DNA of 64,000 nt. It comes from Anopheles merus (lineage: Eukaryota > Arthropoda > Insecta > Diptera > Culicidae). The stretch covers positions 16,878,798 through 16,942,797 of the forward strand of contig NC_054084.1 in assembly GCF_017562075.2 (NCBI RefSeq), read 5' to 3'. Position 1 is the first letter of the stretch; the number at the start of each line of letters is the position of its first letter. This document shows, piece after piece, positions 1-11,848 of this stretch. The position numbers and the translations under genes are program-made. The notes beneath the pieces are model-generated. The model did no database searches. It saw only the letters and a list, made by a program, of their open reading frames with translations, and had not been told where the DNA came from.

Positions 1-2929
1 GATTTATCTATTAAAGCTTCTTTGACCCAATAAAACAATAGCGAAACGCAGCAATAAGCCCCCAGGGCATCAAAACGGGCATGTAAATTGCTCTGATGCC
101 ATGCTAGTTTCCTCCATTTACAGATAGTTGTTGAGCAAATTGAGCATTAAAATTTGAGTTGCATGTGACATAATGTGCCGCTTCAATATGTTTTTCAACA
201 CACAACTGTATTTATTTATCAACATTCATCAACATCAACTCGATAATGAGTGGCTCGAGCCGGATTTAATTTTAAACTATGTGTACCAACTCATGCCCAG
301 TTAGTAGACAGAGGTTATTAAATCATTTCCACCTTTCGGGGCGCAGTGATGTTTGTTATGCTTCCGGCAGCGCTCTTTACACCTTCGCAAATTCCTACTC
401 ATACACTGTTTTTGAAAAAAGTGTGTAGTAAGCCGAAGGCACGGCAGCGAAAGAGAGGGTGAGAGAGCAGTAAAATTATTTATTTTTATATTTAGTCTTC
501 CGGGAGAACTCAACCCGCCCCAAATGCTGCTGTGCTTACTTCTTCGACGGGAAAGAAAGAAGATGGTCGTTGCATACAAAACCATCATCATCGCGTGCAC
601 AAGCGGGCGCGCGCACACACTCACACACCACTCTCTTCAGACGTTCTCTCGATCACTGTGTCCTGTGTCTAAAATTATAAAACCCACACTCAATATCCAA
701 TCCACCGTGTTGTGTCCCTTTCTCTTCTGACACACAGCACACAAACCTGCACTGCAACACAATTTTCAGCTCCAAGCTGTAGGAATAGGGAATCTTTCTC
801 TTCGAGGGGGACAGCACACGTTCTAGATGCGGAAATGAGCGTTTTATCTTCTTGTTCTGTGTCTTATTTTCAACCTCGGCACACACATGTGTATGTGTTT
901 GTGTAGGTGGTTGATGAGTTACATCCTTTTCGTCACTCTGGTCGTATTTTTGCATCCATTTGTTTGGTGCATTGCAATGTGCAACCACCAACCAACCAAC
1001 CAACCAACCAACCTTCCCCCCAAAAGGAAACGAGAGGAGCGCACGGGAAGGTGTTATTACGAGGGTGCAGAAACACGCTCCCCATCACAAGTTCAGCATC
1101 TTTTTTCAATATCATGGTCATGACCCAGCACACCACCGGGCAACAACGGACCGGCGATGACACGGCCCGAGCAGAGCGAAAGAGAGACAGAAAGTGAGGT
1201 TTGAAATTTGTAACTGAATCTGTATCCACGCCTTATACCCCATGGATAATGTCATCGGTTTTTTGGACGACTTGGTGAAGTGTGTGATGGACAGAAAACT
1301 AGACAGTCATCGCCACGTTTGAATGATGGGGTGCGCGAGGGCCTTCGAGGAGGGGCCCCTAACATCATAAATTAAATGATGGACTGCACGGTGTTGACGG
1401 GACGCGGATTCAACGATGGTTGCTGCCGTGCTTACCGTGGGAGATACGATACGATAAGAGAAAATTAGCTATTTGGAGGTTGGTGGTGGTGGTAACGGTG
1501 TCTGCTGGTGCGCGCTCTAAAACGTTCGCTTTTGATGGCAGGAAAGTATGCAAATTTGTAAGAAGGGAAGTTGCGAATTTTGCACGCCTGGACGCGCTTT
1601 GATAACGAGTTTTAGTGGACTGATTTAATATTTATGGCACGTGTAGTCAATTATGGAGGTTTGTAAAAGATCGTCGCGACGGGAAATTGATTCTTGTTGC
1701 TCGTTTTTTTAGTGTCGCTAAAGTAAATAAGCTTTGGGTTTACTTTAAGGGTCAGCCACATCATTTTTTTTTCAGTTAAACCTGAGGGAAATAATTATAT
1801 GTGCTGATAACGAAACCGTTATGCAAAAGAAAATTACACACGTAATGTGATCTACCAAACAATTTGGCTCGATTTACTTGGCTTGTAAATTCAATCGTTG
1901 GGTGCTTTTTTTTCTTCCTCCTAATGCTCATTGTTCCCTCAATCTATCAATCAATCGGCGAAAGAGAAATCGTAATATTCATATCGGTGTCGGCGGCAAC
2001 CAATAGAGACAATCAAAGACCGAACACCGGCAGTGGTAGCGCTCATCGCATAGATCGAATCTTGGCTTCGCTTCACCGTTCGAGCACATCTACACCCGAT
2101 TATTAGCTAACCTCGGCGAGCTGCAATCAACTGCCATACTTGCCCCCCAATCATTAGATATCGATCTCTGCAATGACAATGAATTTCTCGGTTTGCGGGG
2201 TTGTTTGGAAGTTTTACTTTCGAGCGCCCGGAGTCGAAAAGTTCGATGAACGCGCAATGATACACGTTGCGCACTTGCTCTTTCTTGCGTACTACTCACC
2301 GGACTCGCCTTTCTCCCTCTTTGGGGAGGGATTTATGAAAGAGCGACAGATGAAGAAGGGGAATGATCGACCGGAAAGGGAACATACAGAAAGACAAGAA
2401 AAGATTAGCACAAACGCAAATGCGTGTGTCCCGCCGTCGTCCTCGGGTCGCTTATCCGGAGGTGGTGGGTGATACATCATCTCCCTTATTTTTACGGGGC
2501 GTATAGCAGAGCGCAACATCGATCATCACATTTCTGTGGGGTGGTATTTCGAAGCCGCCTTTCCTGTCGCCGAGAAAGTATCGACGGGAAATAAGCATAA
2601 CACTTTTATGACTGGCGGCGCTGGCAGGGTTGGTTATTAGAATTTCGCTGGAATTGTAGGAGAGTTTGCTGAACTTGATACTTCCCTGTTTTCGTCGATC
2701 CATTTTCATACCACGGAAATAGAATAAGAAGGCGAGAGGATGAGAAGAGGAATGGTTGAAGAGTGCGCAATTTTATGCATCAAAAACTGAAGAGACACAT
2801 TATGATTTTGTTGACACATTTTGCATCCCCAGTTGACAGTTTACGAAGATTTGGGCCACGATTTTCTTCTGATGAGTAGATTCATAAGCAAAGGAATAGT
2901 GTATAGCTGGTGGATTTTTGTTCACTAGT

Positions 2930-3140
2930 TAATATCTCCCGGTTATAGAAACACCTCTTGACACCTTGGAAACTGATTCCAACGCTAAAAAGGCCCTGGA
3001 TTTGATCACGAACCCATGTCGAGCTTGAAACAGATCCTGAATCAATATCGTTCCTGGAACCAATCCGTAATGCCATACCGGTCCTGAAATTGAATTTAAA
3101 GCATGAGTGTAACTGATTCCTAACCGCTCCTGGAACTCGA
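2930..3140. repeat. Degenerate copies of the 29-bp palindromic repeat
   Basis: Several decayed units are visible, for example CGTTCCTGGAACCAAT near 3050 and CATACCGGTCCTGAAA near 3075. They match the unit of the better-preserved array at 37.4-38.1 kb: CATACCGGT, then CCTGGAAC, then a variable GATACTGAACC-like tail. Spacing is still close to 29 bases in places. The cluster lies inside the long Cka intron. Confidence 0.6.
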
Positions 3141-4488
3141 AGTTTCCTTTTTATTCCTTCCGGACTCTTCTATTTTGCCTACTCAGGCACTTACTAAGAA
3201 GATCTTGTCAGTTTGGCTCCTCATAGTGTAATGGGTAGTGTGCGAATGCGAAATTGAGATGACTTAACATTCCAAAGGAACGGGCGAAGAATCAACAAAA
3301 CAGTTTGAATTCCACCATCTTTGACCGTCTTTTGTCTGGGGTTTTATTTGCGAACGAAACAATCTAAAAGCAGTCAATGTGCAGAAAGAAGCCAAGTGAG
3401 TGACCCAAACTTGATGGAATCGGTTTCATCATGGTGCGCTTAAGTCTTTTGTGGACATAGGCAAGGGGCTATCTATAATATAGATCGGTGTGTACCTCAA
3501 ATAGATATTCAAAGTCCTTGGGGCCCGTATTGGGGGCTATATCATAACGAGAATTAAACCCATCAAGGTCATGCTGTTTTGTCGTACGGTTAAACGATTG
3601 CATCACAGGACCACGGAACCTAACCCTCTTCCACCCAACGAATCGAATCAGTTCGTGCTGTAAAGAATCTTCTCATTCGTACAAGACACACGCTCACTTT
3701 ACTCCACAGCTCAAGAGCACAAACACAAATCTCCACGAAACTGTCAGCTCCAGTTCCGGTCCCATTTTACTGACACTTTTGCCCTGGCACAACAATGCCG
3801 GCGTACTACTGGCACAGGTTTTGATTGCGGGTGGGGGAGGTGGCATGTGGCGCCGAAACAAAAGACAAAATCAAACGCAACACAACAGCGCGCGCTCTTG
3901 GGAGGAAGGAAGCGCAAAACTACTACAAACCAGCTGTTGTTGTTGTTACGCTGGTGGGAGAGAGAGTGGCCGGTATCGCCAACGCATCCATTGCCAGCGA
4001 AAGTGTATGTTCCAATGGTAGATAGAGCAGAGAGGGGAGGGGGGGGGGGTAGTGGATAGGAGGACCACTTTCGCCTACCAACCCCATCTTCCGCGTGGTA
4101 CTGACGGAAAATCCACTCCCCATCCCCAAACCACTTTCCAGTGGCGGATCGCGGTCAGCATCGTTGCGTCGTGTTTGGGATGGGCCAAACCGTCCGAACC
4201 GCCTACCCCAGCGAGGTTTGTTTGTTGTGTTGTGTTGTGCTGTTGGCATTACGGTATTGTTTTCCGGGCAACTACTACTACTACTACTACTCTGCTGCGA
4301 GCTTTTGTTGTTGTTCATGTCGGAGTTGCTGTTGTGTTGTTGTGTGTACATCGTGTTTGGTCTATTTTCCTTGGGGCTGTGAGTGACGACGCACGACGTG
4401 CTGTGAAGGAAGGATCCACAACGCTTGGAATATACTGTCTTCTGTACTTGCGTGCATCCGTGCTGTTACGTGTCCTTCTGTTATACGC

Positions 4489-4510
4489 GTGTGTGTGTGT
4501 GTGTGTGTGT
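4489..4510. repeat. (GT)n microsatellite
   Basis: Uninterrupted GT dinucleotide run of about 11 units in the Cka intron. Confidence 0.95.
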
Positions 4511-4981
4511 ATCCAACGAAGCGGAAATGAAACGTTTGTTGTAAGACGTGGTGGAACCTGCTCTGTAGCCCGCTGTGTCGCACACGTAACATGGACGTAG
4601 CTGGTTGAATCAACAGTCGCGAAGAGATCTATAGCACATTATACAGCAAATGAACACACAAAAGTGTAGCCAACCTTTAAGTGCTCACTCTGTGATGGCA
4701 GAGACACTTTAACCACCTTTGGAAGAAAATGGATTTTTTCTCTATCGAAACAGCTTGTGTGCCTTCTGCACCTAAACGTCCTCAGCGAGCGCATTTACCC
4801 CGCCCCAACACCCTTTATGCCCCTGCTCGGTGTATAATGGAACTGAAATTTAATTATCGTAATAAATAGATATACTGCCCATATTCTCGATTATGATGTC
4901 ATGGTGTGTGTGTGAGTGTGTATTTCGCAAAAAAAGGAAGCAAAAAATCCCAACCACAAATGGGATTTAGTAGCAGGGCGG

Positions 4982-5003
4982 ACACACACACACACACACA
5001 CAC
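4982..5003. repeat. (CA)n microsatellite
   Basis: Uninterrupted CA run of about 11 units in the Cka intron. Confidence 0.95.
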
Positions 5004-6141
5004 TCATATCATCCATTTGCGGCCGTGGTGAGACAAAAATAGACACCAAAGTGGCCAAGGGACGGCGGCCGAGGGAACACACACACGGGTGGGTCGGTGG
5101 TCCACCCCTGGAGTAGAGCTTCATTCGGTCCGGACCGTTTATATGGCAGTGGACAGAAGCGCAAACCGACCAAGTGGCAAAAGGAAAATAGTTTCATGAC
5201 ATGACCGTATGCCCGATGGGTGGGGAGACACGTTTGCTGTGTTTACTCCTTTGGGTCTTTTTGTGTCCGTTTTTTATAGCTTTGTGTGGTGCGAAATCGA
5301 AAGAGGGAAATTGTTGTTATAAAAATAAAATGAATAATATGTCAGAGTACGCTAACACTGCTGTTCAGAACATCTATTTTATTGATTAAAGGTAAAATGT
5401 TTAGCATTAAATTAGTAGAAGAATGCTTCGCCTTTAATTATGAACGGTTACGGGCCATCTCTTGATAAGGCTTCTTCCCAGCATTGACATGACATGATAT
5501 GCTTTTTGTAGATCGTTTTGTAAAACATATCATCTTTCCCACGCATTGGAACCATTTGCTCTTCTTCTCACGCCATATGAAAAATTTCAAAGTTCGCCTC
5601 TCTTTCTCTTGGGGCATCACAATTAGCTGTTTTTGAGCTGGAGCTGGAAGAAATGGCAAAACAATAAGACAGCAAAAGACATCAATCCCTTTTGAATGTG
5701 TGTGTGTGTGTGAGCCCCCGGAGATATACAAAACACGACGACGATGGAGCTTGTCAGAAGGAAACGGGGTTGTTTTGCCTCACGTTAGAAGGCTTAAAGG
5801 TCGTTCAACCTGTGCGTGCGCCTGCCTTAATAATATTAGGGCAGGGCGTACAAGATTGCACGCGTGTATATGTATCCACACATTATCAGTTTTTTCTCTG
5901 CACAACGCTGATTACTTTCACTGGGTGGGTGGGTGGGTTGGCGAGAAAAGCTTTTCTTCCACACCAAAATAGCGTAACGGGCGTGAGAGCCTTTTTGAGC
6001 TCACTACAAGCAACGCTTTGTGCATTATTCTCACTGTGTCTGGTGGACTCTTTACTTTTATTGGGGAATGCTTAACATATATAAGAACAAGTACCTAATA
6101 GTTCTTTTTTCTTCTTTTCTTTATCATCTTCCTCTCTTTAG

Positions 6142-9088
6142 GCAAAGATTGCTGTACTGGTGGGCGAACGCAAGGGTCAGGAATCCCTCAAATCCGACCT
6201 GATCCGGCGCATTAAGATGCTGGAGTACGCACTGAAGCAGGAGCGCGCCAAGTTTCATCGACTAAAGTACGGCGTCGACCCACCGATGAACGATATCAAA
6301 CCGCCAACCGATGAGCCGGGCATTGGAACAGAAGTAGCTCCCGGTACGTTGTGTAAACGAACGCCCCCTATCACCCATTTTGAGACGCGTAATTAATAAT
6401 CCTTTTCTTTTATTATGTTGTAGATCCGGAGGTACCGTACAGTTCCGTGTCGAACATTACCTGGCGGCAGGGCCGGCTGCTGCTGCGCCAGTATTTGCAG
6501 GAGATTGGCTACACCGACACAATCCTGGACATACGCTCGAACCGGGTGCGGTCGCTGCTGGGGCTGAACAACAACAGCGAGCAGGAGGAGAACGTCAATC
6601 CGAACGTGAACGGCGGTACGGAATCGAACAAGCGTGCCAGCGAGTCGCAAGGTAAGGGTGGTGCTATGCATGCTTGGTGGTGCTACGCCTGTGACGCGCC
6701 ACGTTTACGCAATAGGAATGATGAACGCGGAAACTAATCGGCCTTCCCCGCTTTTTTTTGTTTGTAGGACGCCGAACTCCGGCCAAAAAACCATCCTCCG
6801 TCACGGAAGCGATGATACTCGACTCGGAGGCGGCGGTCATCGCGAACTTCGAGTTTCTGGCCCGGGAGGATGTCGAGATGTCGGACGACGACGACGTGTC
6901 GGACGAGATCGATGTGGTTGGGGACAGCGAGGACACGGACATGAAAACGACCAAACGGAAAGCCAAAGGAAGCACTTTGAATGACGGTGAGTAGTGTGAG
7001 AAGCTGAATATCGTATTTTTTCTAGTTAAGTTTCTCTGGAAGACGTCGTCGGCGTTCCCTCTGTGCCTTACGAAACTCGCAGGGCACAATCGTGCGCTGT
7101 GGATATTATTATCCCTTTTCTTTTTTTAAATTTTTGGCTCCCCGTTCCCTAGAGTGTCTAGTGATAGTTGTACTAAATTTTATTCTCTTTAATCTTTTTC
7201 CCCATGGGACAACCTCTTCTGGTGGTAATGTGACCGTACGAACGATCGATATTTACGTTCGTTTTGGCGCACCTCTCTACTGCTTTGGCATTTGAACGCT
7301 TTTGACGCTTTACCTACCGATGCGAATCTCAGATATGGATGCGGAGGCGGATGAAGTAATCAATGAGTTAAATCCATTAACAGAAGGTGAGGATGTTATT
7401 ATGGCGCAGGACAAAGGTAGCATTAGCGAGGTGGACGTCGCCGGAGATGATCTTTATGGCGGTGAGTGAAGAATCCGTTTCTTGCTGCGCTGAGGAAAAA
7501 TGCTTTAAATTACAGTCAACCCTCTCTACATGTGGTGCGGACGTTATTTTGTTTCGGTTTTTTTTTTTGTATCATCATGGCCTTATCTCCGGAAAAATCA
7601 ATTTTTATTCATTTGTGTTGTTCCGTTTCACACGTTTTGTTGTACCATCGGTCACGCTTATGCTTTCTTTTCGATTTTCGAATCTCATTACTTTCATTTA
7701 CGTGTGCTTCAATTATCTTCCTGCTGTGTACAACAACCAGCACAGAAGCCAATGGGCAATCAGCATTACTCATTTGGGCGGTCACCGGCGACATATTGAT
7801 CATCTTCTGCGATTGTCACAACAGCAACAAACAATATATGTTATACTCAGGAATCACATAGATTAATTGCATGTAGATGAAAGCTCGCACGAAATGCTCT
7901 CACTAACCTCTCTGCCCACGCCCATTTACTTTTGCTACAGGATACAATAAAACTGGCATGCCGCGCCATCCGACGATACCGGGCATCGGCAACGACGAGG
8001 AGGTCGACTCGTCGCTCGGCGAGCTGGCCCAGCTGACGGTGAACAACGAGACGGATTCCGGGTACGACGTGTCCAACTCGAAGGAGCCATACCGCAAAAC
8101 GTGGAACGCCAAGTACACGCTCCGCTCGCACTTTGACGGCGTGCGGGCGCTCGCGTTCCACCCGCAGGAACCGGTCCTGATCACTGCCTCCGAGGACCAC
8201 ACGCTGAAGCTGTGGAATCTGCAGAAAACGGTGCCAGCGAAAAAGTCTGCTAGTCTCGACGTGGAGCCCCTGTACACGTTCCGCTCGCACAGCGGCCCGG
8301 TGCTGTGTCTGGCCATGTCCGCCACCGGCGAACAGTGCTACTCGGGCGGGCTGGACGGTGCGATCAACTGCTGGAATCTGCCGAGCTCGAACATCGACCC
8401 GTACGACAGCTACGATCCGGAGGTGATGCGCTGCACGATCGACGGCCACACGGACGCGGTCTGGGGGCTGGCGGTGAACCACGCGAAGAACACGCTCGTC
8501 TCCTGCTCGGCCGACGGGACGGTGAAGCTGTGGTCACCATCGGGCAAGATACCGACCAACAGCACCACCTTCACGTCGGAAACGGAGGGCGTCCCGACGT
8601 CGGTCGACTTCGTGAAGGACCAGATCGACCGCATCGTGGTCGCGTACAGCAGCACGCACTGCATCATCTACGACACGGAGACGGGCAAGCAGGTGGTGAA
8701 GCTCGAGGCGAGCCAGGAGATGACCGGCAATCTCGGCAAGCACATCAACAAGGTGATCAGCCACCCGACGCTGCCGGTTACGATTACCGCGCACGAGGAC
8801 CGGCACATCCGGTTCTGGGACAATGGGACCGGCTCGCTGGTGCACTCGATGGTGGCCCACCTGGACGCGGTCACCAGCCTGGCGATCGATGCGCACGGGC
8901 TGTACCTGCTGTCCGGCTCGCACGACTGCTCGATCCGGCTGTGGCACATGGACAACAAAACGTGCGTGCAGGAGATCACGGCGCATCGGAAAAAGTTCGA
9001 CGAAAGCATACTGGACGTCGCCTTTCATCCCTCGAAACCGTTCATTGCCAGTGCTGGCGCTGACGCCATAGCGAAGGTGTTCGTTTAA
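6142..9088 (+). CDS. Cka: Striatin / connector of kinase to AP-1, 3' part of gene
   Basis: Striatins are B-type PP2A regulatory subunits and the scaffold of the STRIPAK kinase-phosphatase complex. Five exons: 6142-6343, 6424-6651, 6768-6986, 7333-7461 and 7941-9088 (TAA). All introns are phase 1, and 641 residues are encoded here. The first visible residues are the end of the coiled coil (GERKGQESLKSDL, then RRIKMLEYALKQERAKFHR). Residues about 77-115 hold the striatin calmodulin-binding region (WRQGRLLLRQYL, then YTDTILDIRSNRVRSLLGL). An acidic linker (MSDDDDVSDEID) follows. Seven WD40 repeats fill residues about 318-641, with typical closings such as LKLWNL, VKLWSP and IRLWHM. Roughly 100 N-terminal residues are missing because their exons lie outside the window. 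Splice motifs are canonical. Family assignment is secure. The symbol assumes the usual single insect striatin. Confidence 0.95.
7387..7461 (+). other. Possible alternatively spliced 75-nt exon extension in Cka
   Basis: Exon 4 has two donor-like sites: GTGAGG at 7387 and GTGAGT at 7462. Both follow a G that is the first base of a glycine codon, so both are phase 1. Using the first removes exactly 75 bases (25 residues, GEDVIMAQDK and onward) without changing frame. Which one is used cannot be seen from DNA alone. Confidence 0.4.
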
Positions 9089-11842
9089 TATCTCCCCTGC
9101 ACTCACCTGGGGACCACCACCACCACCACCAACACCACCCGGACGCGTATTGTCGTCGTCGCCGTCGTCGTCATTGTGAGCAAAGCCAGAGGCGCGTGTG
9201 CGGCGGTGGTATTATTAGAGCCTGGGGGAGCGTTCAAAGGAGGGGGATGGGCAAATCCGGAAGACTAGCGCGCGCCCGTGCGGTCGCTTTATGTGTGTGC
9301 GTGTATGTTTAGTTTTTAAAATCATACTTCTGATATAGTTATATACACAGTACTAAAAAAAATGTTTGTTTTATCCCAAATTAGACAACGGACGAGCGAA
9401 AAACACATACAGGCAGACATACACACATACATATACACACATTTACAACACTAACTGCTAACAACGGTGTGGACAAACGGTAAACGTAGAGGAGGTTCTG
9501 CTCCGTTGTTAAATAGTATCGATTAGTCGAAACAAACTATTACAGCTAATCAAATACGAGCAGAAGCAACAGACGAACAGTTAGACAATGTTGTGAGTGT
9601 ATGTGTGTGTGTGTGTGCGTGCGTGTATGTTTGTATGTGCGGATAACGCTTGTGGCACGTAAATTGATAAGAGAGATGCGCACGTTAAATTCTACTCTAT
9701 ACGCCTTGAGAGGCGCACTAAAGGCGCGTTTTGTATCGAACGAATGACGCGGAAAGGATGATAGACGAGTAATTCTAGTAACGATACGTTTAGCAATTTC
9801 ATACTCACAAACACCGACACACAGACAGCCAGACGCAGTCCCGATCCCGACATGCAAATACGAATTTGTTTGTGGCGGGGTAGCGAGTATTACGTGATTT
9901 TTTTGTTTTCGGGAAATCACTCATGGGATATAATGCGTGGTGGGATGCATAATTAGCAGAAGTTGAACTTGCTTCATCCGCTTGGTGTGAGATTATTTCC
10001 TATTTTCTCATAACTTTTATAATTTTCGACCTTGGAATGTGTAAATAACACAATAGTCTTTCGTGTGTGTTTTTTTTTTCCTGTGTAACTTTGCATTTCA
10101 AAACCCCCCTAAACAAACCAAAATATGGGCTAATGCTGGCAAATGTAACTCGTGTAAAGGCGCCTTTTATTTTATCCTTGCTTGGACTGTGTCCGGCATA
10201 TCACTGTTGCAAATGGACGTGTTTGGCCTGCAATGTGTTTAAATGGTTTATTTTTTAAAAAATCATTTCAAACCGCACCCCAAATCATCAGTACTATGAT
10301 TTAAGCTCGTGACGATGGTTAATTATCTCAATGTCCCCCCTTTTTTGACGTTTGTTTTAATGAAACGAAGCTGAAAACGGTCCAGAACAATGTGCGCAAC
10401 CCATTCTCACTTTAGTTGATTGTGCTGTTTTTCCTACTTCCGATCAGACCGATGTAGGTGCAATAATTCAAACAACAACAAAATATGCACACACACACAC
10501 CGATACATTCACACTCATCTCACACTTCCTCCTTACTCTCTCATACAAGCGAAAATTAGAATAAACAAACAGTAAATAGTAAAATAAACGCAAACGAATC
10601 AGAATTTGGTGGGGATGGATGGTGGTAAAACATTACATGCACCTCGACATAACTTACCCGGCATACCGGCATAGATAGGGACGAAACGAGAATACGTGTG
10701 TCCCGCACACTATTGACAGGAGCACTTACGGAAAACGCAGCGAAACAGTGGGTTGGTAGTGGAAAGAGTACAAGAGTGGACAAATGACACTGCTCGATCA
10801 AGGTTCAAGGATCGGTTGATCGTATCGAGGGTGGGTGGATCGTTGAGATACAACCTGATGCAAGCACTATTACATTTTCTTATAAAATGAGGAAAACAGA
10901 GGGTAAAGCTTAGGTAGTTCACACTCACCCACACAAACACACAACAACATGCTGTTTGATTTGATATTTCGTTTTACTGCGTACGCGCATGTATGCACCT
11001 GTGCATGAAAGAGGGGGAGCAAATGGGGGGAAGGAAAGCTGGAGAGCGGCACGTTTGCAAGCTAATAATAGTGCCCTCCCCGCATGCAAGGGCGGAACAA
11101 AGTCGTCGCCCAACTCATAGAGAAGATTAAATCTTACCCCAACCCAATTTTAGGGCGCGCGCCGTAAACAATGGTATCGAATATGTGTTAGAGCAAATGG
11201 AAGCAAAAAGTATCATATTTAGTAGCCCTGTTGTGTTGTGGATCGTAGCGGCCGGATGGTGGTAGACAGCATCGTCTGTGCGGCACTACTTACAACTTAC
11301 GCCAGTGCTGCTGCACCACCACCACGCACCACGCTCTGGAAGCTAATAGTAAATGCACTATAATACCCCCAAAACGACGAGCTCAAGGAGGCAAGAGCTA
11401 GGGCAAAAACGGAAAACAGCAGCAAACAGACACGATTATACTATATATGATAAGAGTTAGGAATGCGGAATGGGTGGGATACTGAACGATGGGAGTGCAT
11501 TAGTAAGAGCAATCAGCAGACGAGGAGAGCGCGAGATCGGTACGTGTGTACGTGTGTGTGTGTGTGTGTGTGGTGTGTGTGGTGTGATTGTGACTGAAAG
11601 AAATAGAAAGAAGTAGCGGTGGGGTAGCACGGAAGAAGCAGTAATAGAAGCAAGGAAGTAAGTAGAACGAAACAACAAATTATAATAACCCACACACACA
11701 CACACGCACACGTGCGCGCATTATGATATGATATGGGAAATTGTATTTATTTTACTCAAACTCTCCCCAACTCTCCCAACACCACTCTCCGCAAAATGCA
11801 AAGAAAAACGCGAAAATATGTTGTTAAAGATTTTGATTTATT

Positions 11843-11848
11843 AATAAA
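11843..11848 (+). terminator. Candidate internal poly(A) signal for Cka
   Basis: AATAAA on the sense strand followed by T-rich sequence. Use here would give a 2.8 kb 3' UTR. Confidence 0.3.

Larger units (their letters stand above)
1..6141 (+). other. Long intron upstream of the first visible Cka exon
   Basis: No exon was found here. Striatins carry a caveolin-binding segment (typically with a F-I-Q-H-E-W core) just before the coiled coil that opens the exon at 6142. I could not find codons for it on the plus strand, so the 5' exons probably lie left of the window and this stretch is intron. It holds an (AACC)n run near 985-1013, GT and CA microsatellites, a GC-rich zone near 3.8-4.6 kb with a G-run, and a small cluster of the 29-bp repeat near 2930-3140. 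A promoter or noncoding exon in the GC-rich zone cannot be excluded. Confidence 0.55.

Noticed and set aside
1..6141. Search for the Cka caveolin-binding exon
   Set aside because: No codons resembling FIQHEW found on the plus strand, so no exon is annotated.
8305..9063. 252-codon open frame overlapping the Cka WD40 exon
   Set aside because: It is a +1 shadow of GC-rich coding sequence. The WD40 frame is unmistakable.
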